Below are positions 45,939-59,259 of a stretch of 64,000 bases of DNA, piece after piece. Within the stretch, counting starts at the first letter, position 1. The number at the start of each line of letters is the position of its first letter. The position numbers were made by a program, and so were the translations under genes. The notes under the pieces are model-generated. The model had not been told where the DNA came from, did not search any database, and saw only the letters and a list, made by a program, of their open reading frames with translations. Where the stretch lies: the NCBI GenBank assembly GCA_028455995.1, contig JABELC010000002.1:3720001-3784000 (forward strand), written 5' to 3'. This DNA comes from Scleromitrula shiraiana. Its lineage: Eukaryota > Ascomycota > Leotiomycetes > Helotiales > Sclerotiniaceae.

Positions 45939-48015
45939 TTAACCAGCAACAATAGTATCCGGACTCTCCACATCCAACTGCATCCCATGATCCTCACCCT
46001 CACCCTCATCCCCACCACCATCACCATGACCATGACCCCCATCAACAGCATCCGCTGCCCCCCTCCCAACCATCCTAACCCTCCCATCTAACTTCACCAC
46101 CTCCCTCCCCAACCCCCTAATCCCCTCAACCAAAACATTCAACCTCTCCCACCCCAATAACCCCGATGTCCCACCCACCCTCTTCACAAACACCACATCG
46201 TAACTTCCCCTCCCCCAAGCCGGCGGACTATATCCATACCCAGACCCCTTCCCTTCCTCCCCCTCAAACACCACAACTCCCACTTTTTGTTTCTGATTCC
46301 CACTTCCATTCCCATTCCCATTCTCATTCCCATATCCATCTCTCCTCTCCCTCCCCATCTCCCCCACAGCATCCACCCAAAACCTCGTCGCCTTCTCCGG
46401 CCCCGGCAGCCAACACAACAAACAAATATCCAAAATCCTCTCCATGCTCAACCCATGATTTTTACTCCTCGCCCTCAATGCCGCAACCACAAAACTGAGC
46501 AATCCAACCGGGGAATCACAAAGCGCATATGATAAAATATCCTCTCGCATACCCAAACCCACATCGAGAGCGTGCCCGCCCCATATCCATATCCAAATCT
46601 GCCCTTCCTCTTATTTCTCTTATTCAACAAATTTACTTTCCCCCCTCCCTCTCCGCCATTCCTCAAACATCTCCAATCACCACTCTCATACCCCCAAACC
46701 CCATCAGCATGAAAAAATAACGCCACCCTCCACCTCATCCAATCCCAGACGCCCCCCGGACCCTTCAAACTAGGAATTTCCCACTTCGGATCAATAAGCA
46801 AAATACCCCTACACCCCTTGTCCTCGCCCAATGCGGCGATTTCCCTCCCGAGCCCTTCGTCTACTTCTGCGCCTTTGCCGCCTCCCATCATGGAAGTCAC
46901 GTAATGCTCATAGCCCAGTCTCCTCATCAATCTATCGAATAATTGCGCCGTTTGTTTTAATACTCCTTCTTGTTCCCCTTCTTTCTCTTTTCCTTTTCCG
47001 TTTGATGTCCCCCCGGGTATCTCATCACTCCACCCCGTCCCCGGAATCGACGGAATAACAACATGGAATTTCTCATTGGTCCCCTCCACATCCCCATCCA
47101 TATCCCCATCCACATCCCCATCCCCACCCTCACATAACTCCCTCCTCAAAACATCCAAATCCAATCCCAACCCACAAGTCGGAAAACTAGGCACCAACAA
47201 AAGAGGAATCGCATCCGGTTTCGAGCTCTGAAGATGAAGAAAATGAAGACGAATAGTTGATGCCGGCGCTGATGTTGATTTATTCCGAGAAGAAGGGAGC
47301 GAGGGAATCGCAAATTCACATCTCCATTGTGGGAATAACGTGGGATTATTGAATATCGATTCGCGGGTGCGCCAATTATAATTTTCTAGCCTGTTTATGA
47401 GATGGATGGATGGATTAGTTATTTATGTTTCTTTCCCGTCGCTCTTTATACCATACTAATAAAAAGTATAAATAAGATAGAATATTATAACATACCAATA
47501 ATCCACCAAACCCTCCACCTCCCTCTTCGAAACCCTCCCATCTGTATCCCCATTTCCATCCCCATTCTCCTCCTCAGCTTCCACTCCCTCTTTCTCCTCC
47601 TCAGAACCAGGTCTCCCATGCGGTAGTCTCGTTAACTCTAATTTCTTCCGAGTAAGTTCAAGGTATCTGCCGCTAACCTAGATTCATCCATACACACATA
47701 AACATCAGTCATCAATCCACCAACTAATTAATGAACCGACTTCACTTATCCTCATATCAACTCAAGATATATAACATCAAGACGAAATTCTAAAGAAAAA
47801 TATAATCTCACATGAATCCTATACCTCTTAACCACCTGCTCCTCCCTCTCCTCCTCCTTCTTTACATCTCCATCCCGATCTCCCTCCCCCTCTCCCACAC
47901 GCGATCCCAATACCGCGCCCACCTCTGCAGGAACAGCAACAAAACCAGAAGTAGAAGCACCCCCAATTTCATTTTCTTCCCCAATGCGCTCCATCGTAAT
48001 ACCTCTTTTTCTCAT
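45939..48015 (-). CDS. Epoxide-hydrolase-like alpha/beta-hydrolase fold protein, degenerate active site
   Basis: Exons 48015-47812, 47677-47496, 47390-46700 and 46607-45939 give 581 aa. The first ATG in the frame is taken. The N-terminal part has the epoxide-hydrolase N-domain pattern YRIHVSGRYLELTRKKLELT, then RLP...LVDYWLENYNWRTRES. The fold core includes LLLVPSFP, VVIPSIPGTGWSDE, FDRLMRRLGYEHYV, CRGILLIDP, and after the last intron DSPVGLLSFVVAALR. The usual nucleophile block (GGDWGS-like) is replaced by MMGGGKGAEVDEG, so the catalytic Asp is not evident. Near the C-terminus, EDHGMQLDVESPD is where the catalytic His is expected. Several Gly/Glu/Asp-rich insertions are unusual. The third intron (46699-46608) is inferred to link two frames; a frameshift is the alternative. 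Function uncertain. Confidence 0.62.
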
Positions 48016-49274
48016 CTCAATCTCATCCACACTAACTTACTCCTCAAAAACAAGAACAAACCCAAACATAAACCCAAAGACAAACTTAAATCAAAATAAT
48101 TCAATTCAATTCAGAAGTCAACCCCAACAAATTAAGCTCAAATAAAAAGGTAGTTTTTCTCATAAAATAAAAAAAACAAAAGTAAACACCTGCAGCTGGA
48201 TAAAGTCAATAAAGTAGGTGGCTTAAGCTCCCCAATTTCAATACACTGGAAGTTACTGTATATCAATTAAATACTGTGGCGTAAGCTCCCAGCTTCCTCT
48301 TATCGCGAATCCCCTGTCTTATCGCATGCATGATTTCCACGTGCGTGTCTGAAAATCTACTATTAAATGTCCCGTAGGGAAGGGTCCGAGGTGTGGCGGC
48401 GCTTGATAGATATGGCTGTGCCGGTGATCGTTTCTTTTCTTATTTGGAGTGTAGGGATGGGATGATGGATGGCATGGGATGACATGGGAGTTTGAGATCT
48501 GCATCTGCATATGCATATAGAATACCATGGAACGAAACGAGGCGACAGGGATAGAATAATGAGAATGTATGGATGGATGAGAGGGAGGGGATGTGATCGG
48601 CATTCGTGCCACAAACATAGCATTGCCACAAACATAGCATAGCCGCAGTTATATGTACTTTGTAGTTCTAGCCACAAGGTGGTGGTGGGTGGAAAAGGAG
48701 GGATTTTCATTGCTGTTCTGACAGACAGTTAGTTAGTAGGCTATTCTGATATTCATATTCATGGATATAGTGTTCGAACACAGGCGACGCAAGTAGACGT
48801 ACGACGAACGAACGAACGGGGTATAGAACTTTCGCCACTTTTCATTCAAGTTTTGATCGTGTTTAGATGCTCGTTAGATGAGTGCTATGTATGCGGTATA
48901 AAGTATTTCGTCTACTTTTTTGCTCGGTGAATGGATATCAATATGAGCCAAGTTGAACTAAAATGGACTTTTGGGTTGGTCTGGATGTATTGGAAGTTCT
49001 ATACACGAGATAAATGCTGCACTTTGGCAAAATTTTATCCCTATGAGATTTGATGTCGATATTCCAGAAATCTGGATATACTCGAAAAAATTATGAAAAC
49101 AGCCAGACTTCAAATCTCGTAATTAATATATTTATCTATTTATCTATTTATCTATCTATCTATCTATCTAGCCCAATCATCCGATTCCCCATACACTAAA
49201 CCTCAATTCAAATACTCACTCCATTATCCCGCCACTTATATTATGCACTCCCATCCCTTCCATCCCCAATATCA
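48016..49274. other. Intergenic region between the hydrolase-like and ABCC genes
   Basis: 1.26 kb. The motif TGGCTTAAGCTCCC at 48219-48232 recurs as TGGCGTAAGCTCCC at 48277-48290. A TATC/TATT microsatellite spans about 49129-49172. ORFs around 48319-48710 show no motif. It should contain the hydrolase-like promoter and the ABCC 3' UTR. Confidence 0.45.
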
Positions 49275-52200
49275 TCAAAGCATCTCCTCCGGCCTCCCCA
49301 TCCCCACAACCCTCCCCTTCTCCAAAACCAGAATCCGATCAAAATCCCTCAATCCCTCCAATCGATGCGCAACCGCTATAACCGTGCATCCTCTGAACTC
49401 CTCTCGGATGAGGGTTTGGATCTTGGTGTCTGTGTGGGGATCTACTCTGTTTATGTTGTTAGTATTGGTATGGTATGGACAAATCAATATATATATATAT
49501 ATATATAGAGGGGGGGGGGGGGGGGGGGGGGGGTTGAAGTGAAAATTGAGGCGGGTAATACATACCGACTCGTAACCTCGTCCAAAACCACCACCTTACT
49601 CTTCCTCAAAATAGCCCCGGCAAGACAAAATAATTGTTTCTGGCCCTCACTTAAATTCAACACTCCACCTTTACTCCCATTCTCATCCCCATCTCCATCC
49701 CCCACATCCCCAATCCTAGCATCCAAACCCCCAACCTCCTCCACCAACCCCCAAATCCCCACCTTCTTCAACGCCCCAATAATCTCCCCATCACTTTTCC
49801 TCCCAAACGGATCCGCATTCAACCTCACCGTCCCACTCAAAAAGAACGGATCTTGCGGAAGCACCGTAAGTCTTTTGCGGATTTCCTGTCGTAGTAAGGT
49901 GGAGATGTCCAGACCATCTATCGTGATAGATCCGGAGGTTAGTTCAAGCATTCGGAAGAGTGTTAGTAGAAGCGATGATTTTCCAGAGCCGGAACGCCCG
50001 ACTATGCCGATTTTTGAGCCTGGGGGGATCATGAGGGTGAGGTTGTGTAGGACTTGGGGGGAAGTGGGTGCGGTTCTGTTTGTTAGGGTTTATGTTAGTT
50101 AGTGTGTTGAAAGCAACTGATTATTTTGAGATGTGAAGGATAGTAAAATAACATACCCATAAGAAGCCGAAACATCATCAAAAACCACCTCGCCTCTTTC
50201 CGGCCATTCAGCATCCGGTACATTCACCTCCTCAACGCGATCTTCACAAGGCGTATCAATGGCAAACGATCGAACCCTCGCAATACCCCCCAACGACGTC
50301 TCCAGCATCGTCCACATAGAAACAAGCAGCGAAAGCGTCTGTCCAAAATCCATGACATTAACCATCGCGATACCCAACAGTCCCGGCGCAATCTTGTATT
50401 TAAGTGAGACAGTTAATCCCATAAGTATGACTGCAACGGCGGCAACAACTAAATCTAATACGAGGTTTAGCCAGCGCTGTATACAGAAAAGTAGGTAATA
50501 AGGTTTCTGTGAGCGGTCGAGAAGATTCAGATTCTGTTTTATGGCGAATCGGGACCAGCCAAATGCACGGATCGTTACGAGTCCGTTGAGCGATTCTATA
50601 AAGTGAGAGTAGAGGGGAGCTTTGGCTTCGATATCCATGAGACGCAATTGACGTGATGTGCGCAGATAGAAACGTTGGAGGAAGATAAGAATGACGCAAA
50701 TGAAGGGGATTGTTGCCGCGAGATATTTGGTGGCTATTGATACTAGAGCGGCTTGCGCGATGACATTTACGGCTTCTGGCGTGGGTGTTAGAGTTGTGGA
50801 TTTCATCTTATTCGGGAGTTGAAGGAAGACTTACGAAATGCGGCGTTGTTGAGTGCACTTGGTAGGATTAGATCGATTAATTGCATGTCTTGGGAAAATC
50901 TTTGCATGTCATATCAGTCTTTAATTTATGGGAATAGATTGGTAGATAAAGTTATATACCTGTTCAAAGTAGTTCCCGTATCTGTGGCGACAAAAAACTT
51001 CAGAGGTGCACTGCATAGGTTAATACTCAGCTATTTTCCTAAAGCTATGTTTAGCATGTAAAGATGACTTACCGCATCACAGCTTTGAGTATATTCTCAT
51101 GTAAGTTCTTCGACGACGTAGTAACCATGTTCAAACTAAAATGACTATCCGCCATAACATTATATTATGAGTTTCCAATATCAAAAATATCAAAGGCGAA
51201 ATTAGAATCTGACTTACTAGCAAGTAGCGTAAATAAACCCAGCAGCCAGTACAGAAAAAAGTATATAGATTCCCAGCCAATACCCAAGTCCATGAGCCGA
51301 CGTAGCCTGCGCATCTGCTGCTGCCCACCAATTCAACCAGAAGGCTGGGTTGTTTTCAAATTAGCATATGTGCGAAAAGAAAGGATCAGAAAAGGTAGTA
51401 TATAGTGAATTACTTACAAGGCATAATATTCGAGAAAACCATACTGGCTATAACATAAACTCCATAAATGAGAAACTTTGCTGGGCCAACTGCATTAATA
51501 TAGTATTTGTAGATAGCAAAATCACCCTTTCTTCGATCATTATCTGTTTCAGTAGCAGACACCTCGGAGCTTGAATCGGGTTCTGAATGTTTTTGTTCGT
51601 CTTGTGATTCCTCGGTTCGATCGGAATCTAGTTCAGATGACAATACTTTCTCTTTTCGATCACAATCTTTAGCTTTTAGGCCTTGAATATATCCTGGAAT
51701 TGAGTTCAACTGATCGTAGGTGCCCTGCTGGATGACTCGACCACTCTCAAGAACAATGATATGATCAGCATCAGGGATGAAATGCACTTAGATTAGAGAG
51801 ATTAGTAAATATCGTTATAAAGAGGGGATTGGCCAAATACCGGCATGAGTAGCAAGAACGACTGTTGTATTTTCGCGTTTCAAGAGACCAGTCGGTCCAA
51901 AAACTTTCTCGAAGATATGTTGTTCAGTGCTTTTGTCCAAGCCGGAGAAGACGTCGTCGAAGATGGCGACCGGTTTACGTGCATATACCGCTCTCGCAAT
52001 TGCCTATGAGGACATTTGGTTAGCGAATATGTGTGTGGTAACCCAAAAGGAAAGGAAAAAGTTCACCAATCTTTGTTTCTGTCCTCCTGACAATGCAATA
52101 CCTTTACTTCCTACCACTGTCTGGTCACCTAAAGAAAGAGTCGCAAAATCTGGAATTAGAGCACAACATTTTACGACTTCATTATACCATTTTATATCCA

Positions 52201-54637
52201 ATATCGAGTTGCCAATGATGTTTTCTTTCAGCGATTTATTCTGAACCCAAGTCACTTGATCACAAAATGCAATCTCGGGAGAAGAGGTATAAACGAAACC
52301 TTTTGAGCTATGTGTTTCACCCAGCAGAGCTTTCAAAAGAGTGGATTTTCCACCACCAGATGGTCCGACTATAATAGTAAGATTACGGCGGAAGGTGATG
52401 TTGATACCTGAAAGAATCGATGATGTGGGAGACCAGCCGAAACTCCCATCTTGTACTATAATCGCGCTCTCTTGTGGATTCCTCGACGTAGTTTGAAAGG
52501 TCTGCAGTTCAACCAAGTTCGAATCCGATGCTGAGGGCACGCTTGATATTTCTCCAGAGTTGGAGTCAGATACTTGGAGACGATGATCTTTCCTTGTGCC
52601 TCTTTGAAGATATACTTGAATACGACGAATACAGCCCATTGCTGCCTGGATCTCTGACACTGACATTATGATGTAGAAAATAGGACTTGTTAACAATGAC
52701 AAAAGACTTAGGGATGTAAATGCCTTTTCGATATTCAATGCATCCGAGCCTCTTGCCTGTTGTACCAGTGCATAGATTGTGAAAGTCAATGATGGATTTA
52801 TAACACCAGGTAGATTTGCTATTTTAACCATTAATGAAGCCAAAATAAGAAAATGGATTCAACTTACACAGAACAATATTAGTAACTCTGAACACTCTGT
52901 ATTTCCTAGAAATATCAACTTCCTTGTTACGTAAACCACGAAGAAGCCAAGCCAATTGATCCGTCAAGCCCGAGAACTTAACCCCTTTCATTGAATCAAG
53001 TGCTTCAGATGTGATATTAACTCGCTTCTGGATTGCTTCAAACCATACTTTTTGAGACTTGACGAGAAACTTCCCCATATACATAGTTGCCAAACTAAAG
53101 CTTAAGCCAGTAATTACAGGAGCAATGCAAGCAACACCGAGTTGTCTCTCAAGCAGCCAAAGAGCTACGCCTACCTGAATGAGGTTTGCGGCAATATCTA
53201 TTGAAGTCTGTAAACTAGTTGCAATTTGCTCGACATCCTAGATTATTGGTATAATTAGTATCTTGGAATATTTATAATGGAAAGCGCTAGAAATCACGGA
53301 TATATTTACCGTTGCCATGAGAGTAACAGCCGAAGATTCTGTAATGTTTCCAACCATTTGATCGGTCATTCTTTGGTAGATCATAGATATTAGACCACCT
53401 CTGATCATGGTAATACATCGATATATTCGATGTTGGTAATAAGCGGTCATCACCTGTCATAATCAGTACTTCCTACATTAAATCGGGAATAATAACTGCT
53501 TCTAGAGGAGGAATCATGAAAAACACATACCGCAATGCTAATATAAACCAAGCCATAACCTCCGACCAATCCATACCCAATATCAGTAGTTTGAGCACTA
53601 TCCGGCTCACTGACAAACTTGATAGCATGTTGCACTAAGAATGGCTGTGATATAGCGAGCGCTACGACGCATAGTCTCGGAATAACAATAGAAAACAGAG
53701 GATACTTGAATGTCCGCAAGAGTGTGTAGAAAAGAACATTACTTTCTTCCGTCGAAGCTGTTTACATATCGTAAGCACAAAACATTGATGTGGAGAAAAA
53801 ATTCCTACACTGATCCCAGGAATTCTGCAACGACTGGGCAATCGTTTCAGAATCAAGCACTTCATCAATTGCAAGCAAATCATCCCAATTCATCACCTTT
53901 CCCGAGCCAATAAAGAAAAGTGGATTCAACCACCAGAAAAGCAAACGATTGAATATCCCACCGATAGACTCTCCAGAGTAGTTGCGATATGCATCAATTA
54001 AGAATCGGCGTTTCTCAGTCGCTTCTAAGCCAAGAATGACGCATTTGAATATCACAGAGACAGTCAAAAGTACCGCGATGACATCCTCGCGATTGGCAAG
54101 AAGCCATTGGGTCCTTACCCTTGCAATATCGAGTAACAATGAAGCGAAAAGGTATACGTTGGTGACATTAGATGGCCGTATCGACTTCTTATGTTCGAAA
54201 TATGACAGTGGAATGAGGGATAGGGCCGAGATGAGATTTAATGATGCAGATGCAGTAGTGACCGAAGTCTTCGGAGCAGGCGATGAGTTCCATAAGATAA
54301 TTAACGCAAGTTGAATACAAGAATATAGAGATATTGCGATCTAAAATCCCATGTCAGCATATTTTGTTACATACTAAGATGGTGAACTGTGATGAGATTA
54401 TTGCCATACAAGCTTTAACGAGGAGAGCCAATTCGGTAGAACCTTGACTCTTTTCCCATACAATTTCGCAATTCTCCATGGAATGAGCAAAAGAAGAATA
54501 GATGAAGGACCGATTGAGAATATAGTTTCCTCAAAAAGAAGAGTAAAATCGAATCCACCTCTACAATTTGCGTCCCATTCCTTGACTCTAGGACCAAAAC
54601 TATCATCGCCACATAGGGCGATGAGATGTGTCGCCAT
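49275..54637 (-). CDS. ABCC-type (MRP-like) full ABC transporter
   Basis: Full-size exporter of the multidrug-resistance-associated family, expected at the plasma or vacuolar membrane. About a dozen short introns; inferred product roughly 1,450-1,550 aa. The N-terminus (CGDDSFGP...FDFTLLFEE) and the extra TMD0-like helices are typical of fungal ABCC proteins. TMD1 includes LLFWWLNPLFFIGSGKVMNW and LSLLSLLTSPI. NBD1: Walker A GPSGGGKST, signature LSGGQKQR, Walker B AIFDD (Asp replacing the catalytic Glu, common for ABCC site 1), between about 52450 and 51850. An acidic Ser-rich linker lies at 51550-51680. TMD2 spans about 51470-50250. NBD2: Walker A GRSGSGKSS, Q-loop LPQDPFF, signature LSEGQ, Walker B VVVLDE, H-loop VIAVAHRL. 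The stop follows GRPEEML. The intron between Walker B and the VDPHTD segment carries a poly-G/TA microsatellite. Substrate unknown. Confidence 0.93.
49494..49533. repeat. TA repeat joined to a 24-bp poly-G run inside an ABCC intron
   Basis: A TA tract (about 49494-49508) runs into about 24 consecutive G (49510-49533) on the plus strand. It lies in the last intron of the minus-strand ABCC gene, so the pre-mRNA would carry a C run near the donor and a UA run further in. Run length in homopolymers is prone to sequencing error. Confidence 0.85.
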
Positions 54638-55474
54638 ATTGATACTTTGTTGTGGCTAATTAGAAGACATGAAGTCTATCTATGTAGTAGTAGTAGTAGT
54701 AGTACCTGTGTATGCGACCGTAGACTTACGACGCATAATCACGATGGATGGCGGCATTCACCATAGAAATGGCTCAACCTCATACTTAAGTAATTTACCG
54801 AAGAGCAGTGATCAAATAACCCTTGCAAGTATAAGAAACGGTTATCAACCGATAAAAACCGATAAAGACTGATAAAGATGATGTTCTAAACCTCCTTCCT
54901 ATTTGATACATAGTTTTCCAACATTTGGAAACAAGCGGCACTAGAACCATGCCTAAAATGGACATGTATGAAATGTTGTGGACTTTTGAATATATTAATT
55001 AATATTAAATTCTTGGTAATCTAGAGGACACATCTGCTCAAGCGTGTACGGGGTTTATCTCATACCAAACGTTCTGCAGACTGCATGGTATTAGCTCTTT
55101 TTTGTAAAGTTTCTAGGTTCTAAAACTAGTTTGTTGCGTCATTAGACCCCTGAACATAGTAATCTTTCTCGCTACACACTCCCTTCCCTGTATTTGTATC
55201 GCCATAAGAGAAGTATAAGATGAAATAAGTGAAAAGCTAGCATCTAGTATATGATGGAAACCATCCATGGACTGGAAAAGTGTGAAAAAATAAAAAAATA
55301 AAAAAAAGGAAAGCAAAGATCCCTCGAATCGAGAAGCGACCAGTATATATATGTATGTGTATATCATTCATGTAGTCATGCAATCATTAATGAACAGACC
55401 TAAAGTAATAACTACAATAACCAAGAAACCTCGTACCCATGCCCACCCTTTGCAAAACCTGCGGATATCTAAAG
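54638..55474. other. Intergenic region between ABCC and condensin genes
   Basis: 0.84 kb, tandem orientation. It has a short (TAG)n run at about 54686-54703 and an AAAAATA tract near 55288-55305. ORFs here are short and unsupported. It should contain the ABCC promoter. Confidence 0.45.
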
Positions 55475-58400
55475 CTACATACCCATCTCAATATCCCCAT
55501 CATCATCCAATAAACTCTCAACTAAACTGTCCCTCTCACTCACACTCTCTGGTTCCGCCAAACTGTCATTCACGCCCTCAGGTTCAAGCTCAGTACGATC
55601 CACAGTCTCTCCAACAATAGTCCCATCACTTTCCTCCTCCTGCTCATCTTCTTCCTGCACTTCCTTTTTAATCTTAACATCTTCTTCTTCCTTCCTCTCA
55701 ACAATAACCTCCGGCCCCCTCGACTTCTTAACTTTTATCCCCTCCCCTTTCCCTCTAGATCTCACCGTCCCCGTACTACCTGTACTCTCTCTCCTCCCAC
55801 TCTCCCTTACACTTCCGCTTCCACTTTCCCTCCTCACGCTCTCCCTCAAAACGCTCTCCCCTCTCCCCACACTATCCCTCCCAAGCGCATTAACAATCTT
55901 TCCTAAACTAACATGGATTTTGAAAAGAGCATTTCTACCCGTAGCATCAAGACCTAATTTTTTATTCTCTACTGCTTCAGAGATTTCTTCGTAGGTTGTT
56001 CGGAGTTTTTCTTCCGAGGAGGTGGGGGATATGTAGAGTTTAGCTAGGAGGGGGGTGAGGGTTTTCTTTTCTTCGACTAGATGGGGAGGGTTAGTTTATT
56101 TGGGGTTTAAAAGGATGAGGTTGGGGGGTTAGAGAGGTGAGAAATTAAGCAACAGAGGCAACAAAAAGGGAACATACGTCTCATGTTGGAATTTAATCTC
56201 TCCAAAATATCCATCGCAAAGTCCAAATGTACATCACCAGCAACAGCCTTCTTGGGCGCGTCATCCGATGAAACGATGTTATTACCCGGGACATAACATT
56301 TCCTTGGATCTGTCCAATCAACCAAGTGTGCACCGATGGTATTTAATCCTACCATTTCTGCTTCGGCTTCTGCATCGTCATCTTGAACATCGTATAATTT
56401 ATGCATGGCATCTAAAGCAACAGCACGCATACGGTCTTGATTTTCCGCTCGACTGTAACAGTATACCGGGAGGAAATAACTGAGAGTTTGACGGACTCCT
56501 TGGTTGTGAGCTGTGCTGGGGTCGAAATAAAGGACTACTAATGTCTTAAGGAGATCTTCAACAGCAGGCGAAGTGTCAGAGATGACGCGACCAAGAAGAA
56601 GTTTGGAAACGGCAACTGTAGCGGCAGCCTGAACTTCTGGATCTTTACCTCCTGCTTTCAGAGCTTTGAGATAGACTTTTGTGAGTAAGGTAGGATTCGA
56701 ATCAAGAAGTTGAGCACCATGTTGATTTAGCATATCGGTGAGTATTTGGAGCGCGGTGATCTGAAGAGCCGAATGACCTTTACTAAAGAAATGCATGAAC
56801 AGTGCAAGATTCTCTTCTGCTAGCGATTTATCCAATAGGGAACATAGACCAATGCAGACGAGACCACGCTCTCGAACTGGTGCTTCATGACTGCGTACGG
56901 CTGGAACGACAAGATTGTTGAGCATAGCTACCAACTCTGTGTTTTCTTTGAGACTACCTTCCACGTTCTCGAGCATGCATTGAACAATATGTAAGCATTT
57001 CATGTTGACCATGATTTCTTTTACGGCCTTCTCTTGTTCTTCTTCCTCTGTTAAAGGCTTCTTCTTGCTGCCTCTAGTAGGTGCCTCGTCATCACTAGCT
57101 TCGGATCTTGCAGAATGGAAACTTTCCTCTGCGTCTTCGAAATCTTGCTCATCCATTACCGTATCATGGACATCTGCAACGGCCTCCAGAACAACACTAC
57201 AGAATTCCTTTTCACCTGCAGGAGTTGCAGCACAGATTCCTCTTAGAACTTCGACGGTTAATTTGGTGACTTCTTCTGGAAGATCGGGAATGGCTAGGTT
57301 TTGTCTGAGAAGTGTGAACATCTTTCTCCTTCCAACTTCATCTGAATAATCTAGACTTCGAGCAATATGAAGAAGTTGCTCCACAATGAATTCTTGCTCA
57401 ACAGTATCTTCCTCTTCCGCCACATCTTCAGTGATTTCCTCCGTCGCAACGCGCTTGACAGCCTCCACAAGAACAGTGGTATATCGTTGAAGATAGAATG
57501 CAAGCTTCGTGACCTCGGGCATCTTTTCCTCAATCAATGCTTCATACTTGCTATTTCCATCATTCCGACAAAAGTCATTGAAACTTCTTGCCATGAAAAC
57601 GGCTTCAGCTGATAGGGTATCCCAAAAATAGTCATCAAATGTGACAGCGTCTCTGAAATCTGGACGACCTTCCCAGAAACCTTTCATAGCTTCCAAAGCA
57701 ACTCCGTTTTCCACACCAGAATTGACGACATCGATTCTTTCAAGAAGCTCAAGTAATGCCTCGATATTTGGTCCTTTATTCTCTTCATCACGAGCTTCGC
57801 CTTCTTCTTTCTCGGCGGCTGCTGTAGCCATACAATCTTCAATCCATCGTTCTCTGAAAAGTCTTCCAGCTGCTTTACGAACATTCTCGTCTCGATCCCG
57901 TAGACCCCATCGTAGTAACTTCTCACGCATAGATAGAGACAGATGTCTGAAATCACCCAGTGCTGGTAAAAGTCGTGAGTAAAGAGCTCGCCTGGTCGCA
58001 GGGTCTTGATCCCTAGCTCTCTCGAGCAAGAAAGGAAGAGTATTAGGTAGAATTGGCAAGTTAATTAAGAGAGACTTTCGTACGTCTGCACTTGGGTCAT
58101 TTTGCAATACTGCCAGTAGTTTTGGGAGTAAACTACCAGAAGATTCATCATCGCTGTCGTCACCATCTCCTTCTGCCTCGTTTCCAGCCAGTCGTCCAAG
58201 ACCCAATACTGCTTGAACTCGAACCATTGCTTCCTTGTCATGAATTCTTCTTAGAAGGCCCTGTCGAAGAAGTTGGAAAAGATCGTCATCGATTGAGTCG
58301 AGAGAGTTGATAATGTGCGAAATCAGTTGCGTAGCTCTGAATCGTACAAACTTTTCTTTCGCAGTCAAAAGGGGTAGGATAGTAGACATAAGATGACTTG

Positions 58401-58872
58401 TGAGTCTTGTACTTGGCGTCTCTACCAAAACCCCATCCTCCTCCTCATTTGCCGGCGTAAGCTCATTATCCTTCTCATTAGCATGTCTCAAGAACAACCC
58501 AATAAATCGAATTGTCTTCTCTCCCACGCTCTCGCTCTTCTTGACGGGCATAACTCTCAGCACACATCTCGTGAACTCGTTTGTAAATTCCTCCTCGTCA
58601 AAGTCCTCCGCTCCAGTCTTCTTCGTCTTGCTCGTAGGCTCATAACAACAAGCTTCTTGTATCTTGCGCAAATTTACCACCAGCTTTCGATGAGATGCAG
58701 TATTTCTTTGCGCATCGCGAAAAACGGATGATATTTGAGTTCGCAGTTCGTTATCTGGTGCCTCTTCTGGAATTTCAACATATGGTGCTGAAACTCTGGA
58801 TGTAGATGATTTGTGAGAAGCAGCACCCGAGGCCGTCCTTGATGTCCTGCTAGAAGAAACTCTTGCTGGCAT
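55475..58872 (-). CDS. ycg1: Condensin complex subunit 3 (CAP-G, Ycg1/Cnd3)
   Basis: HEAT-repeat subunit of condensin that clamps DNA and drives mitotic chromosome compaction. Exons 58872-56178 and 56076-55475 (102-bp intron) give 1,098 aa, near the usual size. The start MPARVSSSRTSRTASG is the first ATG in frame. HEAT-rich blocks include RKLVVNLRKIQEACCYE, KFVRFRATQLISHIINSLD, KEAMVRVQAVLGLGRLAGNE, DPSADVRKSLLINLPI, RDQDPATRRALYSRLLPAL, GLRDRDENVRKAAGRLFRER and RERGLVCIGLCSLLDKSLAE. An acidic phospho-candidate loop (FEDAEESFHSARSEASDDE) precedes the second HEAT block. The C-terminal exon ends in a repetitive Arg/Glu/Ser tail and acidic residues. Gene intact; works with Smc2, Smc4, Brn1 and Ycs4 homologues encoded elsewhere. 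Confidence 0.95.
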
Positions 58873-59259
58873 TTTGTTCGCTATTTCTAAACCCAAGAAA
58901 ACAATGTTTGATATTGTGGATGTTTGTTATCGTAAATCTTTGCGCGTATTGTGATCGATCTAATCATAAAGGTCGTTAAAATTCCTGAGGTTGAAAAAGA
59001 GAGCTCGATATCCCTCAAATACTATACCATGCGTTATAAATTTGTCGTATTTTTGTATTTCTCGTCGCCAAATTGTTTGTTGTTTGTTGACATTCCATTA
59101 TTTACTTTCTGGCTTAGTCATTATAATTTGCGATAAGCGATAAGGCCCCACAGCGGGACAAGCTCTGATGTCGACATCGAGAAGAGAATAAGATCAGATA
59201 AAGAACACTTTAATAAATACGCAAGCTGCTTCAATTCATCCTCCCGAACCACCGCAAAT
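58873..59259. promoter_or_regulatory. Divergent intergenic region, condensin and cysteine synthase
   Basis: 387 bp between two ATGs. AT-rich; includes GATAAGCGATAAGG at about 59131-59144, two GATAA motifs close together. A GATA-factor site is possible but unproven. Confidence 0.5.

Noticed and set aside
46475..46607. Frameshift mutation in the hydrolase-like gene
   Set aside because: A 92-bp GT...AG intron links the two frames in phase and restores fold motifs, so splicing is the simpler reading, though not proven.
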